From positions 2,542,001 through 2,606,000 of the forward strand of contig JACSVZ010000038.1 of the NCBI GenBank assembly GCA_014706295.1: a stretch of DNA of 64,000 nucleotides, given 5' to 3'. Every line of letters begins with the position of its first letter. The stretch's first letter is position 1. Origin of the DNA: Lycocorax pyrrhopterus obiensis (lineage: Eukaryota > Chordata > Aves > Passeriformes > Paradisaeidae). Below are positions 34,060 through 44,264 of the stretch, in pieces. The notes beneath the pieces were generated by a model, which was given only the letters and a program-made list of their open reading frames with translations, searched no databases and had not been told where the DNA came from. A program made the translations under genes and the position numbers.

Positions 34060-34215
34060 GCCCTGCCCCTGTTTCCATTTTATGAGCTTTTTCTTGCTAT
34101 AAATATGGTTTTGAGAGCCCATTTATCAGGTCCTGCAGCTCTGGAGTCAGCCTGCCGCACTGCCCATGACAGGTCAGAATTGACTCGTATGATATTAGAA
34201 TTGCTATTGATCCCT
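34060..34215. promoter_or_regulatory. AT-rich island with MEF2/CArG-like word
   Basis: TTTTATGAGCTTTTTCTTGC, then CTATAAATATGG (34098-34109), near MEF2 (YTAWWWWTAR) and CArG consensus but one base off each. CCCATTTATCAGG, GACTCGTATGATATTAG and TTGCTATTGATCCC follow. About 150 bp, with no frame or repeat recognised. Confidence 0.4.
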
Positions 34216-35150
34216 TCGGCACCTCGCCCCGCTCCCGGCTCCGTGACCCAGTGTCAGCCTGGGCAGCCCCCCTGCTCCGGCCGCCCCGCGCTTCCCCTGC
34301 CCGCTCCCATCCCTCTGCTCATCCCGGCGGCTGGGATGGGGTCCCTGGCTCCCTGTGCGCCTTCACCCTGAGGGGACCTGGCCCCCCATGTTCCCCCATG
34401 GGTCCTTTATCCCCCCATCGCCTCCCCCCTGCTGTTTCCCTGCGGGTGCTGAGCCAGCCGGAGCTGCTCTGTGCACAGAGCTGGTGATTCCCAAGGGAAA
34501 ATCCCGCTCCGGTCTGTGGGTTTTCAAGACTTCCGAGCCCATTGCACAAGGACTTTGGGGCTGAGATGGGTGTGGCACCCCAAAAAGGCTGTCAAACCCT
34601 CCGTGCCTCAGTTTCCCTGCCTCCAAAGCAAAGCATCTCCACCCCGTTTTCCTGCAGGATTCCAGACCAAAGGCCACTGAAGTCTCGAGTAGCTCTGGGT
34701 GTTGCTTTTATCAACACAGGGAAATGCCACCAACGATTTGAGCTGAATTAACCTGGTTCCTTCCATCCCTGTTTCCTGAGGGATCCATGCAGGTTCCTGC
34801 TGTGCTGGAAGCCTTTCAGCAGTTTCCCAAAACACAGTGATTTTCACCCCCAGGCTCCTTTGACCTCCTATCAAACCTCCATCTTTCTTTTCCCTGTTTT
34901 TCCCTAGAGAAGGAGTCTGCTTTCTGGTCCTTCTTGGGCAGAATGAAGGGCACCAAATGAAAAGAGCAGGCAGCAGGATCAAACCATGCGGGAGAAGGTT
35001 CTTCTCCATGGATATGTCCTCTGCAACAGCAAGGCTGGTCAGGAACAAAGAACATTTTCATGGGAGACAAATTATCCATGGCCATGCACAGCCAAGATAC
35101 CAACCCTGCACCTGGGGGCTGCATCTGTGGTGGGGGACATTTCATAGCCA
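34216..35150. other. Spacer, nothing recognised
   Basis: GC-rich to mixed DNA. No gene or repeat is recognised before the minisatellite. Confidence 0.35.
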
Positions 35151-36760
35151 CACATGGTCATACGTGGTCATGGATGGTGGTGAGTGGTCATGTGTGGTTG
35201 TACACAGTTGGGCACAGTGGTACAGGGTTGTCTGTGGTCATCTGTGGTTGTGTGCAGTCATGGATGGTGGTGAATGGTCATGCATGGTCATCCATGGTTC
35301 TGCATGGTCATCCATGGTGTCGAGTGGTCACGTGTGGCCATACACAGTTGTGCAGGGTAATATTTAGTTGTACATGGTCATGAATGATTTTGTGTGGTTG
35401 TATGAGGTCATGGATGGTGGTGAGTGCTCGTGTGTGACCATCCATGATTGTTCATGGTCATGCATGATAGTGAGTGGTCATCCATGGTAATACAGGGTCG
35501 TGTGTGGTCATGTGTGGTCACGTGTGGTTGTGTGTGGTCACAGGTGCTGGTGAGTGCTTGTGCACTGTCATGGATGGTGGTGAGTGGTCGTGTGTGGTCA
35601 TACAGAGTTGTGCAGGGGAATATAGAGGTGTCTGTGATCATGTGTGGTTTTGTGTGGTCATGGACAGTGGTGAATGGTCATGCATGGTCACCCATGATTG
35701 TACATGGTCAGCCATGGTGGCAAGTGGTTGTATGTGGTCATACATGGTTGTTCAAGGTAATATTTGGTTGTGCTATGTTGTGTGTGGTCATAGATGCTGG
35801 GGAATGGTCATGCGTGGTCATCATCATGGCTGCACATGGTCATGGATGGTGGTGAGTGGTCGTGTGAGGTCATGTGTGGTCATGTGTGGTCACATGTGGT
35901 TGTGTGTGGTCACAGATGGTGGCGAGCGGCTGTGCATGGTCATGGATGGTGGTGAGTGGTCGTGCATGGTCATCCATGGTGGTGAGTGGTCATGTGTGGT
36001 CATTCATGGTAACATAGGGTTGTGTGTGGTCACAGATGGTGGCAAGTGGTTGTGCATAGTCATGGATGGTGGTGGATGGTGGTGTGTGGTCATCCATGAT
36101 TCCACATGGTCATCCATGGTTGTACATGGTCAGCCATGGTGGCAAGTGGTTGTGTGTGGTCGTACATGGTTGTTCAAGGTAATATTTGGTTGTACAATGT
36201 TGTGTGTGGTCATGGATGGTGAGGAATGGTCGTGTGTGGTCACCCGTGGTGGTACACGGTCATGGATGGTGAGGAATGGTCGTGTGTGGTCACCCATGGT
36301 GGTACACGGTCATGGATGGTGAGGAATGGTCGTGCGTGGTCACCCGTGGTGGCACACAGTCATCCATGGTGGTGACTGGTCATGTGTGGTCATACACAGT
36401 TGTGCATGGTAATATTTGGTCGTACATGGTCGTGTGTGGTCATGTGTGGTGGTGAATGGTCATGCATGGTCATCCACAGTTGTACAAGGTCACACATGAT
36501 GGTGAGTGGTCAGACATGGTAATATTGGGTTGTGCGTGGTTGTGTGTGGTCATGGATGGTGGGGAATGGTCGTACATGGTCATTCATGGTTGTACATGGT
36601 CATCCACGGTGGTGAGTGGTCATGTGTGGTCATTCATGGTAATGTAGGTTTGTGCGTGGTTGTGTGTGGTCAGGAATGCCCAGGTGTGCTTGTGCATGGT
36701 CACACCTTGTCCTGCATGACAGTGAATGGTCACACATGGTCACACATGGTCACACACGGT
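35151..36760 (+). repeat. Large minisatellite with 10-bp unit (TGTGTGGTCA-type)
   Basis: About 1.6 kb, roughly 160 units of a 10-bp motif of the form NNNNNNNGGT (CATGTGTGGT, CATGGATGGT, GGTGAGTGGT, TGTACATGGT and variants). GGT recurs every 10 bp for long stretches. A higher-order 50-bp unit is repeated at 36211, 36261 and 36311 almost unchanged. The plus strand rarely meets a stop, giving frames up to 282 codons (35474-36322) with a 10-residue VMDGGEWSCV-type repeat. These are repeat artefacts, since all frames show the same pattern. Confidence 0.96.
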
Positions 36761-36929
36761 GTCCCACGTGGCAGTGGTGACATCCAGAGCCAGGTCTCTG
36801 AGCCCACAGCCTGGAGCAGGACATGAGGAGCTGCCATCTCACAGCTCCTGGGTGCAGCCTCAGGGACACCGAACACCAGCCCTGGCTTTCCAAGGAGTTT
36901 GTCTCCAGCCAGGACCGGCGATCGATCAC

Positions 36930-37065
36930 AGGGAAACTCTACATCCTCCTGAGCAACCCAGGATTAATTTATGTTTGTCTGAAGGATGCTAATTAAGCCT
37001 GTTTAAGAGAAAGTTAACTTTAATACGGTGATCTAGTTGATATTAAGAAGCTGCCAAGGAGAGCT
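36930..37065. promoter_or_regulatory. AT-rich island, candidate CNE
   Basis: GGATTAATTTATGTTTGTC, GATGCTAATTAAGCCTG, AAAGTTAACTTTAATACGG and GTTGATATTAAG. GTTAAC is a perfect palindrome (HNF1/GATA-like half), and TAATTA and ATTA cores are present. It is located 170 bp after the 10-bp minisatellite. Confidence 0.4.
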
Positions 37066-37239
37066 GGAAGCAGCTGATCCAACTCCTGGCCAGAGGCTCT
37101 GCTTCAGGATCTGCTCAGCCCAGAGCCAGGGCAGGACCCCTCTGCCCTGGGATGCTTCCCGTGACATTCCCTGGTCCTGCATCCCACCTGCTGCAACACC
37201 CACAGGGCACAAAACAGGGACCAAATCTGATCCAACCTG

Positions 37240-37400
37240 GGCTTATCAAACAGGACCAAAAGTACTTTTTTTTGCAGTTTATTGGCAGTTTGCCACTCCT
37301 CAGCTCCAAAAAAATAAATAGAAGTACTTTGATTTGAAATGAAAACTGGTCCGAAATCATTAAGAAATCGATAGTCAAGCAAAACCCGATAGTTCTGGGT
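37240..37400. promoter_or_regulatory. AT-rich island
   Basis: AAAAGTACTTTTTTTTGCAG forms a near-palindrome around AGTACT. AAAAAAATAAATAGAAG and CATTAAGAAATCGATAGTC with ATCGAT follow. No coding or repeat signal recognised. Confidence 0.32.
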
Positions 37401-37824
37401 CAGGCAGCACGTTTGGGTTTGATTTCAGGCTTTGAGGCACAGCTCGAACATTTTAAGGTCAAACCAAGGGAAATTCTTCCGAAGTTTCTCTGGTGGAGCT
37501 GCTTGGCACTGGAGCTGCTCCGACATGAGCTGGCACAACTGGGCTGTGCCGGAGCCCGACATCCCCTGGGATGCTCCCATCGCCCTGGAGCAGGAAACGG
37601 GGCCTGATCCTGCCGCCCTGGGTGCTGCGGGAAGCCTGGAGCTCCCTGTGCTCCCCTGGTTCCCAGTTCCACCAGTGACAGCTCCCCACCCACCCCAGGA
37701 CAGGCCACCAGCCCCGGGCTGAGCAGTGGCAGCAGCTCCTCATCCCGGCGAGCCCCGTCACCCGGGGCAGGGCGACACACATCGAGTCAACAAAAAAATC
37801 TCCTGGCAGCTCCATCTCTTTTTT
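37401..37824. other. Spacer, nothing recognised
   Basis: GC-rich, no recognised exon or repeat. Confidence 0.3.
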
Positions 37825-37995
37825 TTTCCCCCCTTAAAGCAAACATCTTCATTACAGCTCGGAGTTGTTTAAATAAATGAATTAATATTGACAAACCATC
37901 AACGAGGCTAATAAATGATTAGTTAAAGGCATACATACATCACATTACGGTTAGCATTAGCCGGAGCTTAATTACTTGTGGAGAGGATCCCATTA
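37825..37995. promoter_or_regulatory. AT-rich island, candidate CNE
   Basis: GTTGTTTAAATAAATGAATT, AATATTGACAAACCATC, GGCTAATAAATGATTAG, GTTAAAGGCATACATACATC, GGTTAGCATTAGCCGG and CTTAATTACTTGTGG. TTTAAATAAATG and TAATAAATGATTA resemble FOX and HOX/MEIS-type words. GGTTAGCATTAGCC is a partly palindromic ATTA pair. One of the strongest CNE candidates by composition. Confidence 0.45.
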
Positions 37996-38274
37996 GAGGA
38001 GGTGCTACGTTGCCGTCACCCTCCACAGCCCTCTGCTCCCACGGGGCTCCCGTGGCCCTGTGGGACCCCCGGTGACACTGTGGGGCCGTGCCAGGGTGGG
38101 CACCAGCAGGGCAGGGAGTGGCAGAGGGATCCTGTCCCTGGCTGCTGCTCCAGGCACATCCCATCCGTGCAGCGAGCAGGGTGGACTCAGCAGGCAGAGC
38201 TCTGGGCACGAGGAGTTTGACCCCTGGCCTGGCACGAGGTGGTCAAACACCCAGATCCATGCGGCCCGCGAGGA
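37996..38274. other. Spacer, nothing recognised
   Basis: GC-rich gap between two AT-rich islands. Confidence 0.3.
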
Positions 38275-38480
38275 GAGACACCGGCAAATAAAATAGGCAA
38301 TAAATAATAATAACAATATCATAAAATTTTCAAATTTATTGAAAACCGGTCCACTCGCCGAATATTGGATTTTTCTATTATTTACGCAGCTGCTGATTTT
38401 CTGTAAATATTTAATGCCCCATGGATTTTTTTTCCAAAGTACAAATCTGAATAATTTCTAAATTTAAAATCCATCGCAAC
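38275..38480. promoter_or_regulatory. AT-rich island, candidate CNE, right part duplicated
   Basis: AAATAAAATAGGCAATAAAT, AATAATAACAATATC, CAAATTTATTGAAAACCGG, CGAATATTGG, TTATTTACGCAGCTGCTGAT with a CAGCTG E-box, and GTAAATATTTAATG. Its right-hand end (from about 38426) and the GC-rich sequence after it occur again at 40.2 kb. Confidence 0.45.
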
Positions 38481-38555
38481 GCGGCGAGGGCCTGATCCTG
38501 CCCCCCTCCCTCAGTGGGAGCCATCCCGGAGCCGGGATGGGACCGAGGTGCACCC
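38426..38555 (+). repeat. Local duplicated block, copy A
   Basis: From the T-run ttttttttccaaagtacaaa through tctgaataatttctaaattt, gcggcgagggcctgatcctg and cccccctccctcagtgggag to ccatcccggagccgggatgg. About 125 bp align to copy B at 40211-40340 with few mismatches and a small insertion. It spans both AT-rich and GC-rich DNA and does not match CR1. Confidence 0.88.
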
Positions 38556-39425
38556 AGAGGTGTCCATGGAAACTCCTGCTGGGGGTGTTTCGGGTCGTCG
38601 TCTCAGCCCTCAGATATCAGAGGGGACAAATGGGCAAAGCAAGACCTCTAAAACCTCCTAATAATCTTTCTGGTGTGTCCAGCAGGCTGTGCCACCCATG
38701 CCAGGGTCCCCAGGCCACCGTGCTGGTCACACTCGTGGTGTCACTGGGTCGCTGCTGTGGGGGCAGAAGCCAAAGAGCCCAAAAGGCAAAAGCTGAGATG
38801 AAAGGCAGCGAGAGCGCCAGGCTCGCATCCATATGCAATCGGGCTTGGAGAGGTTTGTTAGGACTAAAGAGGCGCTTTCATCCCTTCCCAAGGTGTTGTA
38901 ATGTATCCCCAGCTGGCTTTCATCTCCCCCTGATTGATACTCAGGGCTCTAATGAGCGTGACGGGAAAAGTGGCCGAGGCAGGGGGAGGGGAGGGGGGAC
39001 ACAGACCCCTCTGCAAAGGTTTCAAAACACTTTCCGTGTTGCGGCTAATGAGGGGATCAGGAGAGGGGAGCTGGAGCTGTGCCAGGGAGAGGTGGGAGGA
39101 CGGGGCTCCTCGGAGGCTCTCGGGTGCAGGTCTGTGCCCACCTTGGGGACATGGAGCCTGTGCGGCCATGGGTGACCCCCAGGAGCATTTAAAGCCAAGG
39201 AAGGATTTAAAAGCCCCATTGCTCTTGTGTCCCCTCCTCTGTTTGTCCCCGAACTGCAGAGCAGGGGGAGAATGGCCCCAGTGGTCACTCTGCCCTGAGA
39301 GGGGAGGGTTTGTCCCCCTCTCCCTGGGGTGGGCGAGTGAGAGCAGAGCCCCAGGACAGAGCAGCCTGGAAGGAAGGTTGGATGCTCAGCAGGCATCCCC
39401 CATCCTCCTCCTCACGTCTGGGCTG
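38556..39425. other. Spacer, nothing recognised
   Basis: A mildly AT-rich patch at 38820-38950 (CCATATGCAATCGGG, TTGTTAGGACTAAAG). No exon recognised. Confidence 0.3.
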
Positions 39426-39428
39426 AAA

Positions 39429-39568
39429 ATCACAGAATCCCAGAACGATTTAGGCTGGAAGAGACCTTAAAGCTCCTGATAAATGCCCCCTGTCACGGGC
39501 AAGGACATCTTCCACTAGCCCAGAGCTCAGAGCTCCACCCAGCCTGGCCCTGAGCACTTCCGGGGATG
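39429..39568 (-). mobile_element. CR1 3' fragment
   Basis: atcacagaatcccagaacga, tttaggctggaagagacctt, ggacatcttccactagccca and ctggccctgagcacttccgg: reverse tail and 3' UTR of CR1, truncated at ggggatgg. Confidence 0.9.
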
Positions 39569-40205
39569 GAAAATCCGGACAAACACCGATGGGACCCCCC
39601 CTGCACCCCCCAGCACCTCCCTCCCCCTGCTCCCTTCCCATTCATGCCACCAAGGGCAGCCTGGTGGCATCCCTGGCTCCGCTCCATGCCGCGAGGAGCC
39701 AGCAGGACTGTCACCCCCCTCTCGTTACGGCACCTGGCATCAGCCCCGCTGGCAGCTGCTGCTGCCTCCCGGCACGGCCGCCCCAGTGCCACCAGCTCTG
39801 GGTGCGGGGCAGCGCTGCCGCCTTCCCACCGCTGCAGAAATGGTCTCACTTCCAGCCTCTCCGGCCCGGGGCAGGATCCGCGCTGGATCCCTGTGGGATG
39901 CGGGATGGACGGAAGCCGCTCTGCTGTGTTTGGGAGCCAGGGGAGTGTCCTTGGAGCCCCCCAGGGGACAGATCCTTTCCTCGGCCCCATCCGAGTGCCA
40001 CTGGGATGGCCCCGAGCACCCTGCCCCTCTCCTTCCTCCTCCTCTTCCTCCCCCCTCTCGTCCCTGCCGGCGTTCCCCCGTTCCTGTCCCCGGGGCTAAC
40101 GGGGCTGCTGAGGGATGGGCCACATGCCGACACGGCTCTGACAAACGCAGCCTGGGCACGGCTTCTCCTTCTCTCCTCCCGCCCATTTGTTTTCCCTGAT
40201 GTCCA
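39569..40205. other. GC-rich spacer
   Basis: CpG-moderate DNA with frames open on both strands. No feature recognised. Confidence 0.3.
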
Positions 40206-40210
40206 AAGTA

Positions 40211-40340
40211 CTTTTTTTCCAAAGTACAAATCTGAACAATTTCTAAATTTGATGCCCATTGCAACGCAAGGCGGCGAGGGCCTGATCCTGCCCCCCTCCC
40301 TCAGTGGGAGCCATCCCGGAGCCGGGGTGGGACCGGAGGT
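40211..40340 (+). repeat. Local duplicated block, copy B
   Basis: ctttttttccaaagtacaaa, tctgaacaatttctaaattt, gcggcgagggcctgatcctg, cccccctccctcagtgggag and ccatcccggagccggggtgg. It differs from copy A by a handful of substitutions and a GCAACGCAAG/GCAAC indel. Similarity stops on the left within the T-run, and the right end fades at gaggtgtcc. It lies about 40 bp before a homopurine tract. Confidence 0.88.
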
Positions 40341-40379
40341 GTCCGTGGTCTGGAACTGCCAGCTCCTCTCAGGGATGCC

Positions 40380-40566
40380 AAAAATGAAAAAGCCGGGGGG
40401 GGAGGGGGAAAGGGGGAAGAGGAAAAAAGGAGGGAAGAGGAAAAAGCGGAGAGAGAAAAAAAAGAAGGGGGGGAAGAAGGGGAAAGGAAAAAGAGGGGAA
40501 GAGAAAAAAAAAAAAAGGAGGAAAGAGAAATAAAGGAGGAAAAACTAAAAAGGGGTAAAAAGGCAA
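40380..40566 (+). repeat. Homopurine tract
   Basis: About 180 bp of nearly pure A/G on the plus strand (gggggaaagggggaagagg, aaaagaaggggggg, gagaaaaaaaaaaaaaggag), with only a few pyrimidines. Such tracts can adopt triplex (H-DNA) structures. Open frames across it encode Lys/Gly/Arg/Glu-rich nonsense. Confidence 0.9.
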
Positions 40567-40845
40567 CAGAAATCCCTGAAGCCGGGCGGGCTCAGAGCCT
40601 CCTCATCTGCCTGCAGCCGCTGCCCGATCCAGAGCTGCCCGGGGCTCACCCGCCCTGCCATCCCCGAGGCCACCACACTCATTGCACCAGTGGCCCGCGT
40701 TTCTCCGTGTCCCCAGCCTCAGACCCGGCTGTCCCCAGGCTCCTGCACCTCCCAGAAGAGCCTCAGAGAGGATTAACCCCAGTGGGTCCCAGGTCTTGGC
40801 CACCTCTCCTGTGGGGAGGGCCACCAGCAAGGTCCCTCCTGCCCC

Positions 40846-41101
40846 AAGGAAGGGAAGGGAAGGGAAGGGAAGGGAAGGGAAGGGAAGGGAAGGGAAGGGA
40901 AGGGAAGGGAAGGGAAGGGAAGGGAAGGGAAGGGAAGGGAAGGAAGGGAAGGGAAGGGAAGGGAAGGGAAGGGAAGGGAAGGGAAGGGAAGGGAAGGGAA
41001 GGGAAGGGAAGGGAAGGGAAGGGAAGGGAAGGGAAGGGAAGGGAAGGGAAGGGAAGGGAAGGGAAGGGAAGGGAAGGGAAGGGAAGGGAAGGGAAGGGGA
41101 G
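40846..41101 (+). repeat. (GGGAA)n microsatellite, about 50 units
   Basis: 255 bp of the pentamer GGGAA. It is perfect except for one 4-base unit at about 40940-40944 (ggaagg instead of gggaaggg), which shifts phase once, and a final GGGGA. It is homopurine throughout. Frames across it read GREGKGREGK and reverse SLPFPSLPFP, which are artefacts. Confidence 0.98.
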
Positions 41102-41530
41102 TTATAGCAGCTTCTCCCAGGCAGCCAGGCTCCTTACATAGATCCAAAGGTGTCTGGAAGCGTTGGCTCCATGGATTGGGAGTGCTCCAAGCTGCACATC
41201 CCGGCTAGGCTGGGGAGCCAAGCGCTGTCTCCCTGCTCCATCCACCACCCCAGTGCCGTTCCCTCCTCTCCTCTCCCCAGCCCAAGCAGCGCCTGCTGCC
41301 CTCAGAGGGGCCCTGGCAGTGCCAGCCCCACTCCGGGCCCTGGCACTGGGCATCCTTCCCTGCAGCAGTTCAAGGCAGCTGGAAGGGAAAATCAAACCAA
41401 CAGAACCCAAAAACCCCAGCCCAAAGCAGAAACCATTTCCCAGGACATGCAGGGGTTTGGGGCAGAGCATCTGTGTGCAGCCACTTGGGAACAGGGATGG
41501 GATTTTTATCATTCTGTGTCATTTCTTATT
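41102..41530. other. Spacer, nothing recognised
   Basis: GC-rich gap between the pentamer array and a CR1 copy. No exon recognised. Confidence 0.3.
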
Positions 41531-41532
41531 TT

Positions 41533-41940
41533 CACAGAATCCCAGAATGGTTTGGGGTGAACGGGACCTTAAACTTCATCTCATCCCACCCCCTGCCACG
41601 GGCAGGGACACCTTCCACTGTCCCAGGCTGCTCCAAGCCCCGTCCAGCCTGGCCTTGGACACTGCCAGGGATCCAGGGGCAGCCACAGCTGCTCTGGGCA
41701 CCCTGTGCCAGGGCCTGCCCACCCTCCCAGGGAACAATTCCTTCCCAATATCCCATCCAGTCCTGCCCTCTGGCAGTGAGAAGCCATTCCCTGTGTCCTG
41801 TCCCTCCATCCCTTGTCCCCAGTCCCTCTCCAGCTCTCCTGGAGCCCCTTTAGGCCCTGGAGGGGGCTCTGAGCTCTCCCTGGAGCCTTCTCTTCTCCAG
41901 GTGAGCACCCCCAGCTCTCCCAGCCTGCCTCCAGAGCACA
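41533..41940 (-). mobile_element. CR1 LINE fragment, young subfamily copy 4, inverted
   Basis: Reverse complement of the same subfamily as copies at 4.8, 18.3 and 31.6 kb. It starts tcacagaatcccagaatggt and passes ctgctctgggcaccctgtgc, gaagccattccctgtgtcct and ggagccttctcttctccagg. It ends inside the region at cctgcctccagagcacag, a 5' truncation earlier than the other three. Confidence 0.93.
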
Positions 41941-43425
41941 GATGCAACATTTTATTTTAATTCTCTTCCAGCCCTTGGAGCCAGCAGGAACAAGAATTAA
42001 CACACAAAAAAGGAAAAGGAAAGGAAAGGGGGGGCAGGCAGGGATCCCCACTTTGTCTGGAGTTCTGAGAGACTCACTCAGAGCCTCCAGAGCCACCAGC
42101 CTGGTGAGGAGCTGGGGCCTGGGGGTTTCCCACACCCGGCACTGCCGTGGCTGTGGTGCCCAGGACCCATCACAGCTCCAGAACCCACGGAGGGGTTTCC
42201 CCAGAGTCTCCAGACCTTCAAGCAACTGCTTGGAAAACCAGAAATGCACTTAAAAGCCTCCCAAAATTCAGGGCCTGAGGCTTTAAAAAGCAACCCCCAG
42301 CCTGGCCACAGGCAATGTCTGTCCAAGCAACCTCAGCTCCCGGAGCAGCTCAGGACTCCCCCGGCCTCGGCCCCAGCCTGGGGCTCCAGCCCTGCGGCTC
42401 CACGGCTCTGCCCCAGGGCCACCGAGGGCTGGGAGGTGCTGCCGGGCATCCCAGGGGGAGGTGGCACAGGTGCCTCAGCCCCTGGCATGTCGGGATCCAT
42501 CCCTCTCCCGTCACACACAGGCTGAGGGATCGATGGGATTTTATCTTGCACTGGGAGGAGGAAGGTAAAAATAAACGGGAAAGGGAGGGGGGAGGGCACG
42601 GAGGAGCAGACAGAGTGTTTGGCCCTGGAGCAGGGGCTGGGAAGTGCCTGGAGTGCAGCATCTCCAGCCCTGGTGGGTCCCAGGGGTCCCATCTCAGCCG
42701 TGAATCTCCAGCTGGGAGCACTGGGGCCAGGTGTAAAGGAAGCCCTGCAAGATGCAACAAATAACTTTGTTTTCTACCCCAAATTCCCTTGTCCCATCTC
42801 CAGCCAGTCTCCTGCTGCCCCAGCATTGCTCACGGACACCACCAAGGGTCCTGTCCCCTTCCCTGGGCTCCCTGTCCCCAGTGCATCCCAGCCAGGGCCT
42901 GGGTTTGCTGGCCTGACCCCAAACACGGCACCATCGGTCCCAGTGGTGGAGTTTGGGGACCCCCACCCTGTCGGGGCCCCTCATGGGGCAGCTGCTCCCC
43001 CGGATCCAGCAGCACCAGGATCCAGAGTGGCTCCAGGGCAAAGAGGGAAGGAAAAGATTGGAGCAGGGAGCAGGCACAGCTCCCCCCAAGGCTGCTGTGG
43101 GGACACCCCAGAGTGCATCCCACCCCTCTCTGGCAGCTCGTGGCCTCCCCTGGGCTGCTCCTGCTTCCCTCAGCCCCTCCAGCAGCTGCCTCTCCCCGCC
43201 GCCTTCCCCTCCCTCCCCACTCCTAAACGATCCCGAAGTCTCTCATTTTCCAAGCCCAATTACTCCGGCACCATGCCCCCGGCCGCGCTCCGGTGCCTCC
43301 CGAGGCTGCCCCAGAGCTGGGGGAGAGACCGGGATCCACGTGGAGCCTTCATCCCCCAGATGTGTGTCGGGGTTGTCGGGGCTCCCACCGGGCCCTCCTG
43401 GAGAGGAGAACGCAGCAGGAGCAGG
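41941..43425. other. GC-rich spacer, nothing recognised
   Basis: The long plus-strand frame starting at 42619 begins here and continues through a CCCAT array. Its composition is that of random GC-rich sequence, with no domain. A short A-rich stretch at 42000-42030 follows the CR1. Confidence 0.4.
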
Positions 43426-43429
43426 ACGA

Positions 43430-43493
43430 TCCCATCCCATCCCATCCCATCCCATCCCATCCCATCCCATCCCATCCCATCCCATCCCATCCC
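43430..43493 (+). repeat. (CCCAT)n microsatellite, second array
   Basis: About 12 perfect pentamers, the same motif as at 14.5 kb but shorter and purer. It reads SHPIPSHPIP in the plus frame and GWDGMGWDGM in the minus frame. Confidence 0.96.
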
Positions 43494-44264
43494 TGCTGGT
43501 GAGGGAATGGGCACAGAGGGATGGGATTTGGCTGGGATTTGGGAGCTTTACCTGCCCAGACAGGAGCTGCTCCCTCCTGGCACTCCTGGAGAGGGGTTTT
43601 GGTTGAAGCCCAGCTCCTCGCCTTGTTCTCAGGGTCTGTGCAGAGCCAGGAGCAGGGCCGACAGGAGCCTCCCCTGCAACGCCAGAGCTCACCCAGGGCA
43701 TGGAGCTGCAGGGCTCGGACTCGCCAAACGGCCTGGAGCAGCAGCAGCTGGCTGGAAAAGGATTTCGGCAAACCCACACCCCTCCCCACAGCCCCCTGCC
43801 CTCCCTGTGCCATGCCCACAGGGAAAAGCTGTGTGTGGCCAGCTCCAAAGGCAAAGCCCTGGCAGATGGAGAGCCTGGGGTGAGCCCAGACACTTCACCT
43901 GCCCTGTTTCGTGGGGCTGGGTCCTTCCCCGCGTGTTTTGCCTCTCCCAAGGAAGACCAGAGGTGGGAATCGCTGTGGCTGCTTTGGGAGGAAAGGTTTT
44001 GCCGTGGGCTTTTACCGCTTCTGACCAGTTCCACAGGCATTCCCATCCGTCTGAGAACACCCTTGTGAACCCAGACCCTCCAGGTCCATCCGTGTGCCCC
44101 AGAGGAGCCCCCGGGGGGAGAATGCCAAGGATCCCTCAGTCTCACACGTGCACCGAGCGCTGCCCGTGCTCAGCTGCCGCTCCACAGGCCCTGCACAGCC
44201 CAAACCTCTGCGGGGAGCTGGTTTACAAGAAGAGGAGTGCTGGCTTCCCAAACAAGCCTCCCAG
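43494..44264. other. GC-rich spacer, nothing recognised
   Basis: No exon, repeat or RNA recognised. Confidence 0.35.

Noticed and set aside
35474..36322. 282-codon frame with VMDGGEWSCV repeats
   Set aside because: Translation of a 10-bp minisatellite. The repeat alone explains the lack of stops.
35151..36760. CRISPR-like repetition
   Set aside because: The repeats are contiguous 10-bp units with no unique spacers, and the organism is a vertebrate.
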